In this document: piece by piece, positions 40,335 through 52,394 of the stretch
How positions within the stretch are numbered: position 1 is the stretch's first letter
How the letters are laid out: each line of letters starts with the position of its first letter
NCBI GenBank assembly: GCA_018398805.1
Contig: JAGFBZ010000702.1
Span: 367,655-431,654 of the forward strand
Reading direction: 5' to 3'
Length of the DNA: 64,000 bases
Source: Hirundichthys speculiger
Lineage: Eukaryota; Chordata; Actinopteri; Beloniformes; Exocoetidae
Position numbers and translations under genes: made by a program
Notes under the pieces: model-generated
Database searches by the model: none
What the model was told of the DNA's origin: nothing
Seen by the model: the letters and a program-made list of their open reading frames with translations, nothing else

Positions 40335-43085
40335 TACCTGCCTCTGCATCACTATTGTTTGTTTGATTATTTTTTTTTGTTAGAAAGTGTTGGTAAAGTG
40401 ATATTTATTCCATCATCAGCGTCCTCCACTCTTACTTGAAATGAATGTTCTGTTCCAGTCAGACCAGTTCTGAATGAGTCAGACACTAAACCACTAAACC
40501 TCATTAGATGTGAAATGTTCCAGCAAGTGTGAAGAAAGTTTTTTTTGTTCCCTGGATTTTGTTTTTAGTTTCATTTAACACTGGGTCTCATGTGTTTTTT
40601 GAAGGAAGGTTTGAATTTGGAGTAATTTTATTTTGTGGTTTTTTCGTGTCTCTCTCAGTTCACTTTAATGACCTTTTACTCATATAGCACCGTTTCACAT
40701 CAACAGTAATCCCAGAGCTCTTCAGTCAGAAAGCCAACATCTTCCTCTGAGCATTGTGGTCAGATGATTGACTTTCAGCAAAGCTTTACTGTCACTTAAA
40801 AGCTCTGTTAGCTCAGAGCGCCGGCTAGTTCGTTACTACCTGATACTTCCTGGAAATGAAGACTAACAGGTGAATTAAAGTGTTACCTGAAAGGCAGATG
40901 TGTAGCCACACTTTAATAAGAACATTGATCCTCAAGTGCATGTTTTGTAGGCTTTGATACAGTCATGTGCAAAGGTCCATTCCCTCTCTTTTAATCTGTA
41001 TCTGTCAAATACAGCCTTAGACAACCAAAAACATACAACTTTATCGACAAAGACAAAGTTACGTCAAGCATTTGTTACCTGCATGAGTACAGACTTACAA
41101 ATAGAACAGGTAGGTCGGTGGTGGGGGGGTGGGTGGTAAGGTAGTTGAAATGACCTGTTACACAGTGTATAAAGAGCTCTCTTCAGGCTCATCATTTCAA
41201 TCAATTTGATATCTGGACTTTGACATAGGCCTTTTCCAAAACCTTGATTTTTCTTTTTTTTGTTGTTTTTGAGCCCTTCTGATGCAGATTTGCTGGAGTC
41301 TATTATTTTCCTGTTGAATGACCAAGTTATGACCAGGTTTTAGCTGTCAGACAGATGACCTCATACCTGACTCTAGAATATTGTGGTATTTACGGAGTTT
41401 TATACCTCCACCTCCACTGACTGGAGCGGCCCAGGTCCTGAAGCGTCCCGAAACCTTCACCCCTCCACCTTCATGCTTGACCGTGGGTATGAAGCGTTTC
41501 TGCTGAAATGCTGTATTTGGTTTTCTCCAGTAATGACTAGACAACTCCACTTTGGTCTCAAATGTCTTTAGAAATAGAACATTTTTCCAGAAGTCTTAGG
41601 ATGAGTTTGGATGCAGTTTTGTGGAGCTCGGTGGCGCTTGGGTGTTTGTTTGACAGAAGAGACTTCCTCCTAACAACCCTTCCAAACAAACTGTACTTGT
41701 TCAGTCTTCTTATAATTGTGCAGAGTGGGGACTTTAATATTTATCATGCTCAGTGAGGCCTGTAGAGGCCCTCTGGGAATCAGTACAGGAGTATAAAGAC
41801 AAGCACTAACAGACTCAAAAATAATTTATTCTGGTGAACCATCAGATCTGCAAACTCAGCTCAAACATCAAGTCTTTAATGTCTTTAAAATTTTTGTTTT
41901 ACTGTTTTTTTTATGCAATGAGAAGAACTCTATTCTATTCTATGAGCATTGCACATTGGGGTGGATTTGCTGCGCCATCCACTCCTGGGAAGATTGGCAT
42001 CTGTGTTGAATGGTCTCCACTTGTGAATAATCTTTCTCATTGTCGAGAGTTGAGCTTTAAAATGTTTAAGTGAATTGATAACACTTTCCAGACTAATGTG
42101 CATCAACAACAGTTTCTCTAAGACCACTGCTGATGTCTTTCCCCTCTGTGGCCATCTGAGTGACGTTTAGCAGACCTTAATGGTCAGTTTAAAAGCTTGA
42201 ACCCCTTGTTAGTATATTACTATCAGAAAGCTCCTGGAAATAAAAACTAACCAGATGAATTAAAGTGTTACTTGAAAGACAGATGTATTGTTGTGACTTT
42301 TATGAAAAGATGGATTACTTGAACACATTTCTGAACAGTGATTGGTCTGTATGAAGCTTTGACTTCAGCACAGGGAGGTCAGTCCTGAAGACAGAGGAAC
42401 TTATCCATGCATCTGCAGCTGATGGCAGCATGAAAGCACTTTCACTGTCCGGCAGCGCGGCAATTCCCGTTAAGAGCCCATAATCCTCAGGTTCCTCCCA
42501 TGCTTTTAGTTCCCATCATGTCTTCATGGCAGCAGAGTCTTCTTGATTTGATCACATAAACACAGTCAAATGACTGTGATGCATGCAAGCATAAATGCCT
42601 GCAGCCTTCCTGTGAAGTACTGCAAGTCGATGCATCTCAAACAACCACAGATCAGATATTAGATGATAAAAAGCTGTCCGAGCGTCTCTCTCTCTCTCTC
42701 TCTCTCTCTTTCTGTGTGGACATGTGTGTGAAACAGGCCCAGTCATATTCTTACTGTAACGTGTTCACCTCTGTAGTTTCACCTTTAGTTCAGCATCAGT
42801 GAATCAGCTGCAGTTTCAGCCATGGTTCCTGAGCTGACTGACGAGTCAGATCTATTTTTGAAATATTTTCTCTCAGAATGGTTCATTCCCATTTTAAAAC
42901 TCAAGCTGTCTCTCCTACTCACAGCTGGTTTTATCAGCTCTTACTGAAACTGTCACCCACATGTACATGAGAGTGATTCACAGATGACTGTTGGTCTGCT
43001 GCACAAAAGTCCAAGGAGCTGCTCATTTAGAAATAAAATAGAAATCTAAACAAGAGTAGAAAAAGAAAAAGTTTTTGTGGTGGAA
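40335..43085 (+). repeat. Segmental duplication, copy 2
   Basis: This is the second, more compact copy of the block at 1441-5480, lying upstream of cdh1. It begins at TACCTGCCTCTGCATCAC and ends at GTTTTTGTGGTGGAAA. It includes a Tc1-like relic on the minus strand (41170-42130) and a CT-repeat at 42684-42708. No host gene was recognised inside it. Confidence 0.85.
41200..42130 (-). pseudogene. Tc1-like transposase relic (duplication copy 2)
   Basis: Minus-strand fragments read WRKPNTAFQQKRFIPTVKHE and GGGVKVSGRF (41400-41550), matching the Tc1 stretch after the second catalytic Asp, and WRPFNTDANLPRSGWRSKST (41940-42090). The flanks include GATACAGTCATGTGCAAAGG near 40960, a Tc1-type end. 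Several stops and deletions make it non-functional. Confidence 0.5.
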
Positions 43086-43285
43086 ATTTTAAACACATAA
43101 TTGGTTCAAAGGTAGAATCGAAGACGGACAGAGAAACAAAGCTGGGAAGGTATTTGCATGTTTCTACAGGATAGACTATCATTAAATCACTAAAGCAATC
43201 ACGGGAAGTTTCAGCCTAAACTCAACATCTGAGATCTGATGTGATAAATGAGAAGACTCATGACAACATCAATAGGAAAAATCTA

Positions 43286-43651
43286 CAGTCATGGAAAAAA
43301 TGATTAGACCACCATTTTTTCTTCACTTTCTTGTTCATTTTAATACCTGGTACCACTAAACGTCATCATGTGACTAAAACAGACAGAAAAGAAAACACTG
43401 AATGCATAAAAGCAGTGTTTTTGGCAGTACAACGCCATAGCTATTGATGTAAAAACTTAAGTGATTTAGGTCATAATCAAGAAAACCATGGAAAATGGTA
43501 AGATATCAGCTCTTAAATAAAACTCTTAGGAGCAATCTTTGTGGTTATCGTTGTGTTTGTCCAAACAAATGTACCTTTAGTTGTAACAGGCATTAAAATG
43601 AACAAGAAACTGAAGAAAACAAGGGTGGTCTAATCATTTTTTCCATGACTG
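43286..43651. mobile_element. 366-bp Tc1/mariner-type MITE, copy 1
   Basis: TA-flanked (43284-43285 and 43652-43653) with ends CAGTCATGGAAAAAATGATT and TTTTTCCATGACTG; the terminal inverted repeat extends over about 32 bases to GACCACC. It has no ORF. A second copy of exactly the same length is at 60373-60738. Confidence 0.9.
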
Positions 43652-43705
43652 TATGACAGATTATGAACAATCATCTTTAAAAGCCTGGCAAATGCAGTGT
43701 GTTTC

Positions 43706-43863
43706 CCACTGCCCTGCATGTTTTAGACGTTTCCCATCTCCAACACACCTGGCTGAAATGAACAGGTCATTAACGGACACGTGCAGACCTTGATGTGGTG
43801 ATCCAATCATCCGAATGGTGTCAAGTGAAGCACGGGAACATCTACAACATGCAGGACAGTGGG
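43706..43863. mobile_element. Small hAT-like MITE
   Basis: CCCACTGCCCTGCATGTTTT at the left and AACATGCAGGACAGTGGG at the right are inverted, with GACGTTTCCC / GGGAACATCT further in. It resembles the family at 18076-18290 in its interior (GAACAGGTCATTAA...GACCTTGATG). Target duplication is not evident. Confidence 0.55.
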
Positions 43864-44249
43864 AAGCTACACCCAACCACCCCCACCACCCCCCACCAGG
43901 CATCAGGAACCATCATTCATCAATAAGCAGATGTAAACACATGGGAAAGGAAACCTTTGTCAAGCTCTACAACACAGAGCTACATTCACAAATGACACTC
44001 GAGGCTTAAGTGTGAAAAAAAAAAAACAAAGCTTTATTTCTATTAAGCTTGATCAAATGAGTCATTCCTGGGCTTGGAGGCGTCTGTGATGGACCACCGC
44101 ACAGTGGGAATGTGTATTACTGTACGATGAGTCACTATTTCAGATCAGTTTTGGAAGAAAGTGGCCTTGTGTGTTCCAGAACAAAGACCAAAAAAAGAGC
44201 ATGAAGACTGTTATCTTCATCAAAATCAAGGCTCCTGTGACAAAATGAG

Positions 44250-45207
44250 GGTTTAGATTAAGATTTAGAGTTAACATTTAGATTTAACATTTAACATTTA
44301 GATTTAGATTTAGATTTAATATTTAGATTTAACATTTAGATTCAGAGTTAACATTTAGATTTAGATTTAATATTTAGATTTAACATTTAACATTTAGTTT
44401 TAGATTTAACATTTAGATTTAGCATTTAAATTTAGATTTAACATTTAGATTTAACATTAGACATTTAGATTTAACATTTGACATTTAGATTTTGCATTTA
44501 GATTTAACATTTGACATTTAGATTTAACATTTAGATTTAGATTTAATATCTAGATTTAACATTTAGATTTAGAGTTAATATTTAGATTTAGATTTAATAT
44601 TTAGATTTAACATTTAACATTTAGTTTTAGATTTAACATTTAGATTTAGATTTAATATTTAGATTTAACATTTAACATTAAGATTTAGATTTAATATTTA
44701 GATTTAACATTTAAATTTATAGTTAACATTTAGATTTAGATTTAATATTTAGATTTAACATTTAAATTTATAGTTAACATTTAGATTTAGATTTAATATT
44801 TAGATTTAACATTTAACATTTAGTTTTAGATTTAACATTTAGATTTAGATTTAATATTTAGATTTAACATTTAACATTTAGATATGGATTTAACATTTAG
44901 ATTTAGCATTTAAATTTAGATTTAACATTAGACATTTAGATTTAACATTTGACATTTAGATTTAGCATTTAGATTTAACATTTGACATTTAGATTTAACA
45001 TTTAGATTTAGATTTAATATTTAGATTTGACATTTGACATTTAGATTTAACATTTAGATTTAGATTTAGATTTAATATTTAGATTTAAGATTTAGATTAA
45101 ACATTTAGATTTAGATTTAAGATTTAGATTTAACATTTAACATTTAACATTTAGATTTAGATTTAATATTTAGATTTAACATTTAACATTTAGATTTAAC
45201 ATTTAAT
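44250..45207. repeat. ATTTAGATTTAAC minisatellite/satellite array
   Basis: About 960 bases of 6- to 13-base units combining TTTAGA, TTTAACA and TTTAATA, with the compound ACATTTAGATTTAGATTTA occurring many times. Higher-order repeats of roughly 60-100 bases are visible, for example the AATATTTAGATTTAAC plus ATTTAACATTTAGTTTTAG block at 44360, 44600 and 44800. Confidence 0.95.
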
Positions 45208-46220
45208 TTTCGTTCACATATAACCAAATTTTTCAATAATTTATTTCTTAAATGTGTGTAAAATGAGCTAAATGTGAAGAAAATGAGCTAAATATTGAAA
45301 ATATATCAGTTTGAAAACTGTAATCAAGTTTTTACATTCGGCACCCCATACATCGGTGTCCTTAGTAAAGCTCATTTCAACTTAATGCAGAAAAGTACAC
45401 TGAGATTTCAGCGCAGCATGTGCTGCGTTCAAGACCACAACTCTTCCAGGAGTCATGGCTGAGGAAGAAGAGGGTTCAGGTACTGGACTGTCCTGCCTGC
45501 AGTTCAGACCCGTCCCCAACAGAAAATGTGTTTAGGATTTTCAGTAAATGCAACAACAGCGACTTAGTACCCTGCTCCTACACAACTTACGACACATTTA
45601 TTGGAAGAATGGGACAAAATGACACCTACAACTCTTCCCAGAATGCTTTCTAATTGTTGTGAGAAAGAATAGCAAGATTATAAAGTGGCAAAAGCTTGAC
45701 TTTAACTTGACTGAAAACAGCTCTACTGCTGGTAACTGATGATGACATAAGAAGACCAGCTATCAGAGTTTGAAGACTTTCGATAAATTTATTGGAAAAT
45801 GTTGTAATGTTAACCGGAAAATCCCCCACAGGCTTATACCTGGGAACAGGAATGACATTCATATGATGCTCCAATATTTCAACACTATGTAACTTCCTCT
45901 TTTCAATCCTTGTGTGTGTGTGTGTGTGAGCGTGTGTGTGTGTGCTCGTGCGTATGTGCGAACTTGTGATTCATGGTGTGATTAGTCAGTCATGCTGTGT
46001 TGGGTCTGTTGAAACTTTGCTCCACTCCCTTGCTGGTGGGCGGAGACTTCTCTTGTGTCATCCAAAAACATAGTGTCTTCTCTTATTATGTAGATAAACA
46101 AAATATTTATCAACTACTTGTATACAAAGAGCCCATCAATCACCCCACAGTATTCATTTTCTCTGGCAGGTGAGCATAGCCAAGAATTTAGCAGCTCACA
46201 AGTGACACAACCCACGCAAC
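45208..46220. other. Intergenic, mostly unrecognised, with a GT microsatellite
   Basis: Contains a GT repeat at 45911-45946 and a piece near 45420-45640 reading FQESWLRKKRVQVLDCPACS and SDPSPTENVFRI, a decayed Tc1-like segment (the WP..SPDLNPIEN region). No host gene was seen. Confidence 0.45.
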
Positions 46221-46347
46221 CATCCAACCTCACTGAGCTCCAGCTGTTTTGCAGTGAAGGTGCAAAGGTGCCGCTACAAAGTATTAACGCAAGGGGGCCG
46301 AATAAAATTATACACCCCACTTTTCAGTTTTTTATTTGTTAAAAAAG
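46205..46347 (+). mobile_element. 3' piece of the Tc1-type element seen at 52395-53743
   Basis: CCATCCAACCTCACTGAGCTC, CAGCTGTTTT, then AGTATTAACGCAAGG and TTTTCAGTTTTTTATTTGTT match 53391-53580. The rest of the element is missing. Confidence 0.65.
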
Positions 46348-46678
46348 CTCGAGGAGGTCAAAGTCTGTTCGTAAAGTCAAATAATGAATAAAGATTGATC
46401 TTTTCTGGAGAAATTGACTCTTGGACATAGATTAAAGTGATAATAACCACCAAAAATAAAATAAAAATAAATAAACTACATTTTACGAGTACCTTGAGGT
46501 TTTAGTGTCACTTTTTTGCGGGACTTATAACCTGTAGCTACTGCAGTCAGTCACAAGGGGGCGCACTTTGAATGAAATACTCGGTGCAGTCTGCTGTTGG
46601 TGATACATCCCATGCTAACATGGCCGAGTCGATGTTAGCACAAAACATCGGGAGAGCCGTTTTTTATGTGGTTTTATG

Positions 46679-46870
46679 CACAGCTGCACTACTTCCTGAA
46701 CTTCAATCAGCTCTTTTGTTTCCTGTGTGCCATTAATTAACAAACTGATTAATCCAGGTGTGTCTGACCTCACAGCAATGGTCAGAGACACCTGGATTGA
46801 TCAGTTTGTCCAATAATGGCACACAGGAAACAAAAGAGCTGGCTGAAGTTCTGGAAGTAGTGCAGCTGTG
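46679..46870. repeat. 192-bp near-perfect inverted repeat
   Basis: The left arm begins CACAGCTGCACTACTTCC and the right arm ends GGAAGTAGTGCAGCTGTG; the arms match over almost their whole ~90 bases (for example GTGTGTCTGAC facing GTCAGAGACAC) around a short CTCACAGCAATG centre. It looks like a foldback MITE. No ORF. Confidence 0.85.
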
Positions 46871-47149
46871 ATCTTAGCTTTTTTGTTCACCAGAAATGTA
46901 AGAGATACTGGAGCTTGGTTGGGATGGTGGGACCGCTCGTGGCGGGCGCCACTAACGGTGTGAAGCCTGAGAATGACATCAACATTTATGTGCTCTCCTC
47001 ATTTACACCGGCGCTACACGCGGTCGGAGGCGGGAGGATTTTGTTCGCACCTATGAAAAGCGTCTAAATGTGAACTTCACTCTGCTCAGTTTAAATCCCC
47101 TCAAAAAGGCAGGTGTGAAATGGCAACATGTTTTCCTGATACTGAGCTC

Positions 47150-47275
47150 TGTGATAGACTGGTGATGTTCCCAGGGTGCATCAGGCCTGTTGCTCCTGTG
47201 TAGCTGGGACTGGCTCCAGCAGACCCCCCTGACCCCGTTTGAGTTTGAAGCCGCTTTAGATAATGGATCTGTGGT
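47150..47275 (+). mobile_element. LINE/SINE 3' tail
   Basis: GTGATAGACTGGTGATGTTC, CCAGGGTGCATCAGGCCTG, AGCTGGGACTGGCTCCAGCAG and AGCCGCTTTAGATAATGGAT follow the order of the very common fish tail (removing-by-drawing tract ending in ATAATGGAT). Only the tail is present. Confidence 0.55.
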
Positions 47276-47871
47276 CCGCTTTATAACCTGTTCTGAAGCC
47301 AAACTGTGATTGTTTCCGCCTCTAAAAATAGACGGTGTGTGTTTAGAAAAGACAGACGTATTGATTGGGTTATTTGTTTGAGACGTGGAACGAGACCAGA
47401 TGCCACTTTGATAGGTTTTTCCAATCTGCCGGGCTGTTGAGGAACAGTGCCAATCCACAGCAAACGTCATCTCAAGGCACACAGAAGACAAGTCAAAGAC
47501 GGTCCAGTTCAGTTCTTTCTCATCCCATTCTTTCTCAAAGTTCAAATAATACCAGTTCATAAAAACAGGCTCGCCGGGGAACCCAACAGATCCAGTCAAA
47601 CCTTGATGCCGCTGCAGCGCTCCATCCTGAGCAAGCAGGAGGCAACAGTCGAGAGGAAAACACCTCTCCTCTAGAAACCTTGCACTTTCAAACCAGGTTT
47701 GTTTTTCACAGCTTTTATCTCCGTGCACCTTGCAATGATCCTGCATCGTGTCTGTTATCTGAGAAGCTCACTGTACAGCTGTTGAAGGTTCAGTAAAACA
47801 CCTGGACATCCACTGTCTTCTGTCTGAGTCTCAGGCTAACTCATTCTCTGTTCGGTGAGGTCTTTTCTTTA

Positions 47872-48290
47872 GAGCAGTCCTTCTCAAATAGTGGCGCGTG
47901 ACCCCTCAAGGGGGCGCTGTGCTATGCTGGGGGAGGTGTCCCGGGGAACATGATTTATTTTTTTTTGTATTATTTATTTGCCGTACTGAAACAAAGTGTA
48001 ATTGCACATATACTACAGTAGGTGGCAGTGATGCTCTCATTGTGGCAGGGAGTATAAGCTATATTGTGTATTTTATTTTTATTTTTATTTTTTTTTGCAC
48101 AGAGATGCACGCACGCAGCACAGAGCAGGAGTTATGAAGTGAACAAACTCTCAAAAGACACCACGGAAAAATATTTAACAGGGATGAAAGGAAAGGCGGA
48201 GAGAGACGGAGATAATGAGACAAACGAAAGTCACCAGAAAGTTAACCCTTTAAGCGCACAATATTGCAACAAGCAACATTGCTGACTATA
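47872..48290 (+). mobile_element. hAT (Charlie-like) fragment with transposase start remnant
   Basis: CAGTCCTTCTCAAATAGTGG, CGCGTGACCCC is a hAT-type terminal sequence. About 200 bases on, KGKAERDGDNETNESHQKVN (48196-48250) resembles the start of a BED-finger hAT transposase. The remainder is lost. Confidence 0.45.
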
Positions 48291-49900
48291 ACAAGCTGTA
48301 TCTATAAATGTGATGGCAAATCTTGTTACAAATCTTCTTCCATTCCAAATTTTGGTTCATACTGAAGATATTTCTCATTTACAGTATGCCTTTATCTCAA
48401 ACCACTTTAAAGTAATAGCCTTTTGAAACCTTGATCAAAATTGAATATTTTCCAATATGGCTTCCACCTTGTGACGTCAGTAATATGCAATAATATGAAT
48501 AATTTCATTCCCATCACAGACTTTGAGTCATACTGAACAATTTTCTCATTGACAGTATGCTTTTATCTCAAACTGCCTTCCAGTTAGAGCCTTTTGAAAT
48601 CTTGATATCAAAATTGTATATTTTCTTGAAAAAAACTAACTAACTATCCGCGGATAGCTTGCTAACCATCGCGTGTAGCAGAGCGTGACACAGTTTGCGC
48701 AAGGTTTTGCACTCAAATGGCCTCCAGTTACCATGGTAAAGTATGCAAATTTCGAGTAAACAACGAACTGTGCGCGCGCTAGCAGTGCGCGCTGGGTTTC
48801 AAAACTAATAAAAACAAATACAGTGAAAACTAAACCATGCATTTTCTGACAAAGCCCTGGATAACAAATTTAACATTGAATAATCTCGCTCGTTTCTGAA
48901 CCACGCAGTCTGGCTTGACTTTGTTCTTTAACAGTTAATTAGCGCTTGTTATATTGAAGCATCACACTTGCTTGCAAGTAATGGAACCAACTGTTAATAA
49001 TAATCTATCGTTTTTAGTAGCTGAGATCTTCGTTTTCTTGAATTATTCTAAAATTGTGCTATTAAGACAAGAAAATATACAGATTATGCTAGCAGTGCTA
49101 CTTTTGGAAAAAGGGCAAAAATTATGCTCAATTCCTCAGATTATGGCAAAAATTATGCTAGCACAATCGGCAAGAGCCTACCCAGTGCAAAGTGCAACAA
49201 GTCATCAACATTCCTCAGCATCACCCCCCCCCCCCCCCCCCCCCGGCTCCCCTCTAATCCCCAGCAGGGTGGCTTCTGCCTGAGGACGCGCGAGGCCTGT
49301 CTGCTGTTTATATCTGCCAAATCCACAGACCACACCTTAGATCCTAACCCCTGCTCAGCCCTGCCTGTGTTTTCAGTCTATTGTCATGCGTCTGAGGCCG
49401 AGGGTGCGGCCGCCTTTTACAATTATAGTCATTCACCTCTGTAAACACGGGGAGCAAATCCACGACAGGAGCAGAGATGGCAGGGCAGGAAGAGCAAACG
49501 CCGAAGTCTGGTGTTAATCAGGCGGCTTGCAGTGAGGTTGAAGACAGGCTCAGCTTATCACGGCTCGATCGTGTTTGGCCGTCTTTATCAGGCTTAGACG
49601 CGTCTGCCTTCCTGTGAAGCAGCGACCGAAGTTTCATGCACACAAACACAAGCAGAAGCAGAGAAAAAAAGCAATAAAACAATTGTACGCGGGCAGCGAC
49701 AGACAGAAAGCAGTCAGCACATTCATTCATCATCACATTCATAGTCTTTTAGTGTGTGAGGACACTTTGAAGCTGTCGATTAGCTACTGGGGGACTGAAA
49801 CTCCACAGACGATCCACAGATGTCTTATTATGTACACAGAACATGACTAATCACCCGCAGGCTAACGGTGCTGGCAGCAGAAACAGAGAAGCGTCTGTGG
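48291..49900. other. Intergenic, little recognised
   Basis: A C homopolymer lies at 49225-49244. Two imperfectly repeated blocks occur at 48340-48440 and 48520-48615 (TTCTCATTTACAGTATGCCTT and TTCTCATTGACAGTATGCTTT). No gene or named transposon was identified. Confidence 0.45.
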
Positions 49901-50084
49901 TTTACAGCTGAGCTGCACACTCTGCTCTCAGTTTCATGACTCTTATTTCTATCAGAGGATGGTAAAGGCCCTGAAAATAACCAAGATTAAAGCAGGCAAA
50001 AATAAATAAATGAATACATTTATTCAGTAAAAAGGTTACTTCATGGAGTTTCAGGTGTTGCTCTCCTCCTTTGAAAACAGAAAA

Positions 50085-50495
50085 CTCAACTAGAAAAGCA
50101 CTCGGAGAGCACAGACCTCCGCCAAGCGCAACAATTCCCCCATACAGCGATTTACAGATTGTGATAAAATCCGCCTTCTGGATCAGATCCGGATCAGCCT
50201 TTGGAATTTGATAGAGGTTCCCACTGTCAAACCCTGAGTGAAATTTCATGAGTTTTGGGCAATAATTAACAGAGATATTGAGAAACAAGATTTTTGGCTC
50301 CATTGACTGCAATGTTACTGAAAATTTGAAAGTGATCCAGAATCCAGGATTTCTTACGGATCACAGCCAAAATTAAATTAGTTCTTCCTTTTCACATTTC
50401 TGACAACTCCTGAAAATTTCATCAAAATCCATCCATAACTTTTTGAGTTATCTTGTTACACAGACAGACAGACAGATAAACGCCGGCAAAAACAT
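50085..50495. repeat. Interspersed element with CTCCGCCAAGG-type end, copy 2
   Basis: Starts AGAAAAGCACTCGGAGAGCA, CAGACCTCCGCCAAGC and matches copy 1 through GGCAATAATTAACAGAGAT to CAGACAGACAGATAAACGCC. The right terminal CCTTGGCGGAGG is lost. Confidence 0.6.
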
Positions 50496-52265
50496 TACGA
50501 AACCTTTGTAAAAGTTTTAAATTATACTTTAAACATAAGTCTCCATGGACTACATATGATGATGATCATAATCCTGTAACAAAATTTTTCTTCAGTTCAA
50601 TTTTCTTTGAGTAATCCTGCAACTGGGAAATTCAAAATGCAAAAAAAAAAAAAATACAGTGGAAAAAAAGCTAAAATAAATAATACAATGACAGAACTAC
50701 AGATAACGAATATCAGTAGAAAAGTAACTCCACTACTTTCATGCAGCCGTCTCGAGGCTAAATTCAGTCAGGATAACTGATCTATTCCAGATTAATCCCA
50801 TGATCCTGGTTTTTGTGGTTTTGTGTTGTTGTTTGATCTTATTACATTGGAAACCTTTGGTTCCATTTTTAAAAGAATGGGAAAGTGAAATTATTGGATG
50901 GTGCATGTTTTTTTTCTTTAACTGCTATCTGAACACCTCCTTTTACTTTTGTGTATTAATGTACTGTCTTTGATAATCCCGGTATAAACATCCCTTCCAC
51001 TGAAAAGCTGATCCATCTTGTATGTTTCCATCATCATAACAGATTATAACAGATCATAACAGATTATAACAGATAATAACAGCAGGGTGGTGCTATTCAA
51101 GAGCAGTTCTAGAAACAGAACATTCAGATCTGCTCTGTGGTTTTTGATAAACCTGAACATTCACAACAACAACAGAGGGAGCTGTTTAAACTTGTTAAAC
51201 GCTCAATTACAAAAGGATCAAAACACTTCTCTCTAAATCAATAAAACAAGGTGTCCCTTCTCTTTCTACACATGTAAGACAAGAGAAACTGGTTGGGTGA
51301 AAAGCACCTCGCAGAGACACTTGATTTGAGTCCCATGGCAGGACTGTTGCAGTCATTGTGACCTTTGACCAGAGTAACTCATGTAAATATCAGGGCGTTT
51401 CCCACAGTGGGTCACAGCAGCGCGGTGTTACCGGACACAGAAAAGCCTGAACCGTCCAGCTGTGGGTAAACCACACATCACTGAGGGGACATTTACCCAC
51501 AAATATGAGGCTCAGTGTCGCTGCACCTCCCTGTCAGGTGTATTTAACAGGCTGTGTGAGAGTTCACACACACACACACACAGCAGTGTTTGTCTCCATC
51601 TGCTGGTCATAGGATGTCTATGTCTATCTGGATATGAAATTACTACTAAAATTTAGGATAAGGCCTCAAAAAACCGGATAAATTTTAAGGGTAATCATGG
51701 AACATTGGAGAATGGGTAGGATTAAATAAGTTTTACCTTTTCCTACCCTTTTTCAGACATGTTCAACCAGATATGTGTTTTGCATATTGGTATGTATATG
51801 TATATGTATGTATATAGATCGGTGTGTATACATTGGGTATAAATATTGTTTATTTTTTTGTTTCTTCTTTTTTGGGGGGAATATGTCCATTAAATATTTA
51901 TATTTATTTACAAGAGGTTCTATATGTTTCTAAATCATGGTTATGCACATGTGTCAGTGTATATTGATTTATGCATTATTATATATTCTATTCTATAAAT
52001 ATATTATATTTATTTTCAGATACATAGATTCATGATAGTGTTAAAATTGTCTATGCTTTAAAAGATTGTTTTGACATGTCTGGAATGAATCAATAAAATG
52101 AAAATGAAAATGAAAATGAAATAGGAGAGTACAAGACACACACACACACACACACCAGTGTTTGTCTCCATCTGCTGGTCAGCTGTTGATATGACAAGCT
52201 GTTAAAAACCTGCACAACACATTTTTTTTTTCTACCACAGCGTAGTCAGTTTGGTTGAGATCATA
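50496..52265. other. Intergenic, nothing recognised apart from microsatellites
   Basis: Contains a short AACAGATTATAACAGATCAT tandem array at 51040-51085 and CA repeats at 51566-51582 and 52136-52154, each followed by the same AGTGTTTGTCTCCATCTGCTG text, indicating a small duplication. No coding sequence was found. Confidence 0.45.
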
Positions 52266-52321
52266 AGAAACAATGATTTTATTTGCTTTTCTTACAAAAA
52301 GCAAATAAAATCATTGTTTCT
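52266..52321. repeat. Perfect 25-bp hairpin
   Basis: The arm at 52266-52290 (AGAAACAATGATTTTATTTG followed by CTTTT) is exactly complementary to 52297-52321, with a six-base CTTACA loop. No terminal repeat or TA/8-base duplication is obvious around it. Confidence 0.9.
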
Positions 52322-52394
52322 GTAAGCTGTAAGATTCACAATAACCTTCACAATTATTCACAATAATAACAATAAGTACAAGAAGTTAAAGTTA

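Noticed and set aside
44250..45207. Possible CRISPR-like array
   Set aside because: The units have no unique spacers and differ in length; this is an eukaryotic satellite.
47051..47746. 231-codon open frame on the minus strand
   Set aside because: Part of it (47150-47275) is the reverse of a common LINE/SINE tail, no domain is visible and no splice or composition signal supports coding.
49225..49244. C homopolymer as a possible G-quadruplex regulator
   Set aside because: A lone C run without neighbouring G/C blocks or a gene gives no support for a function.
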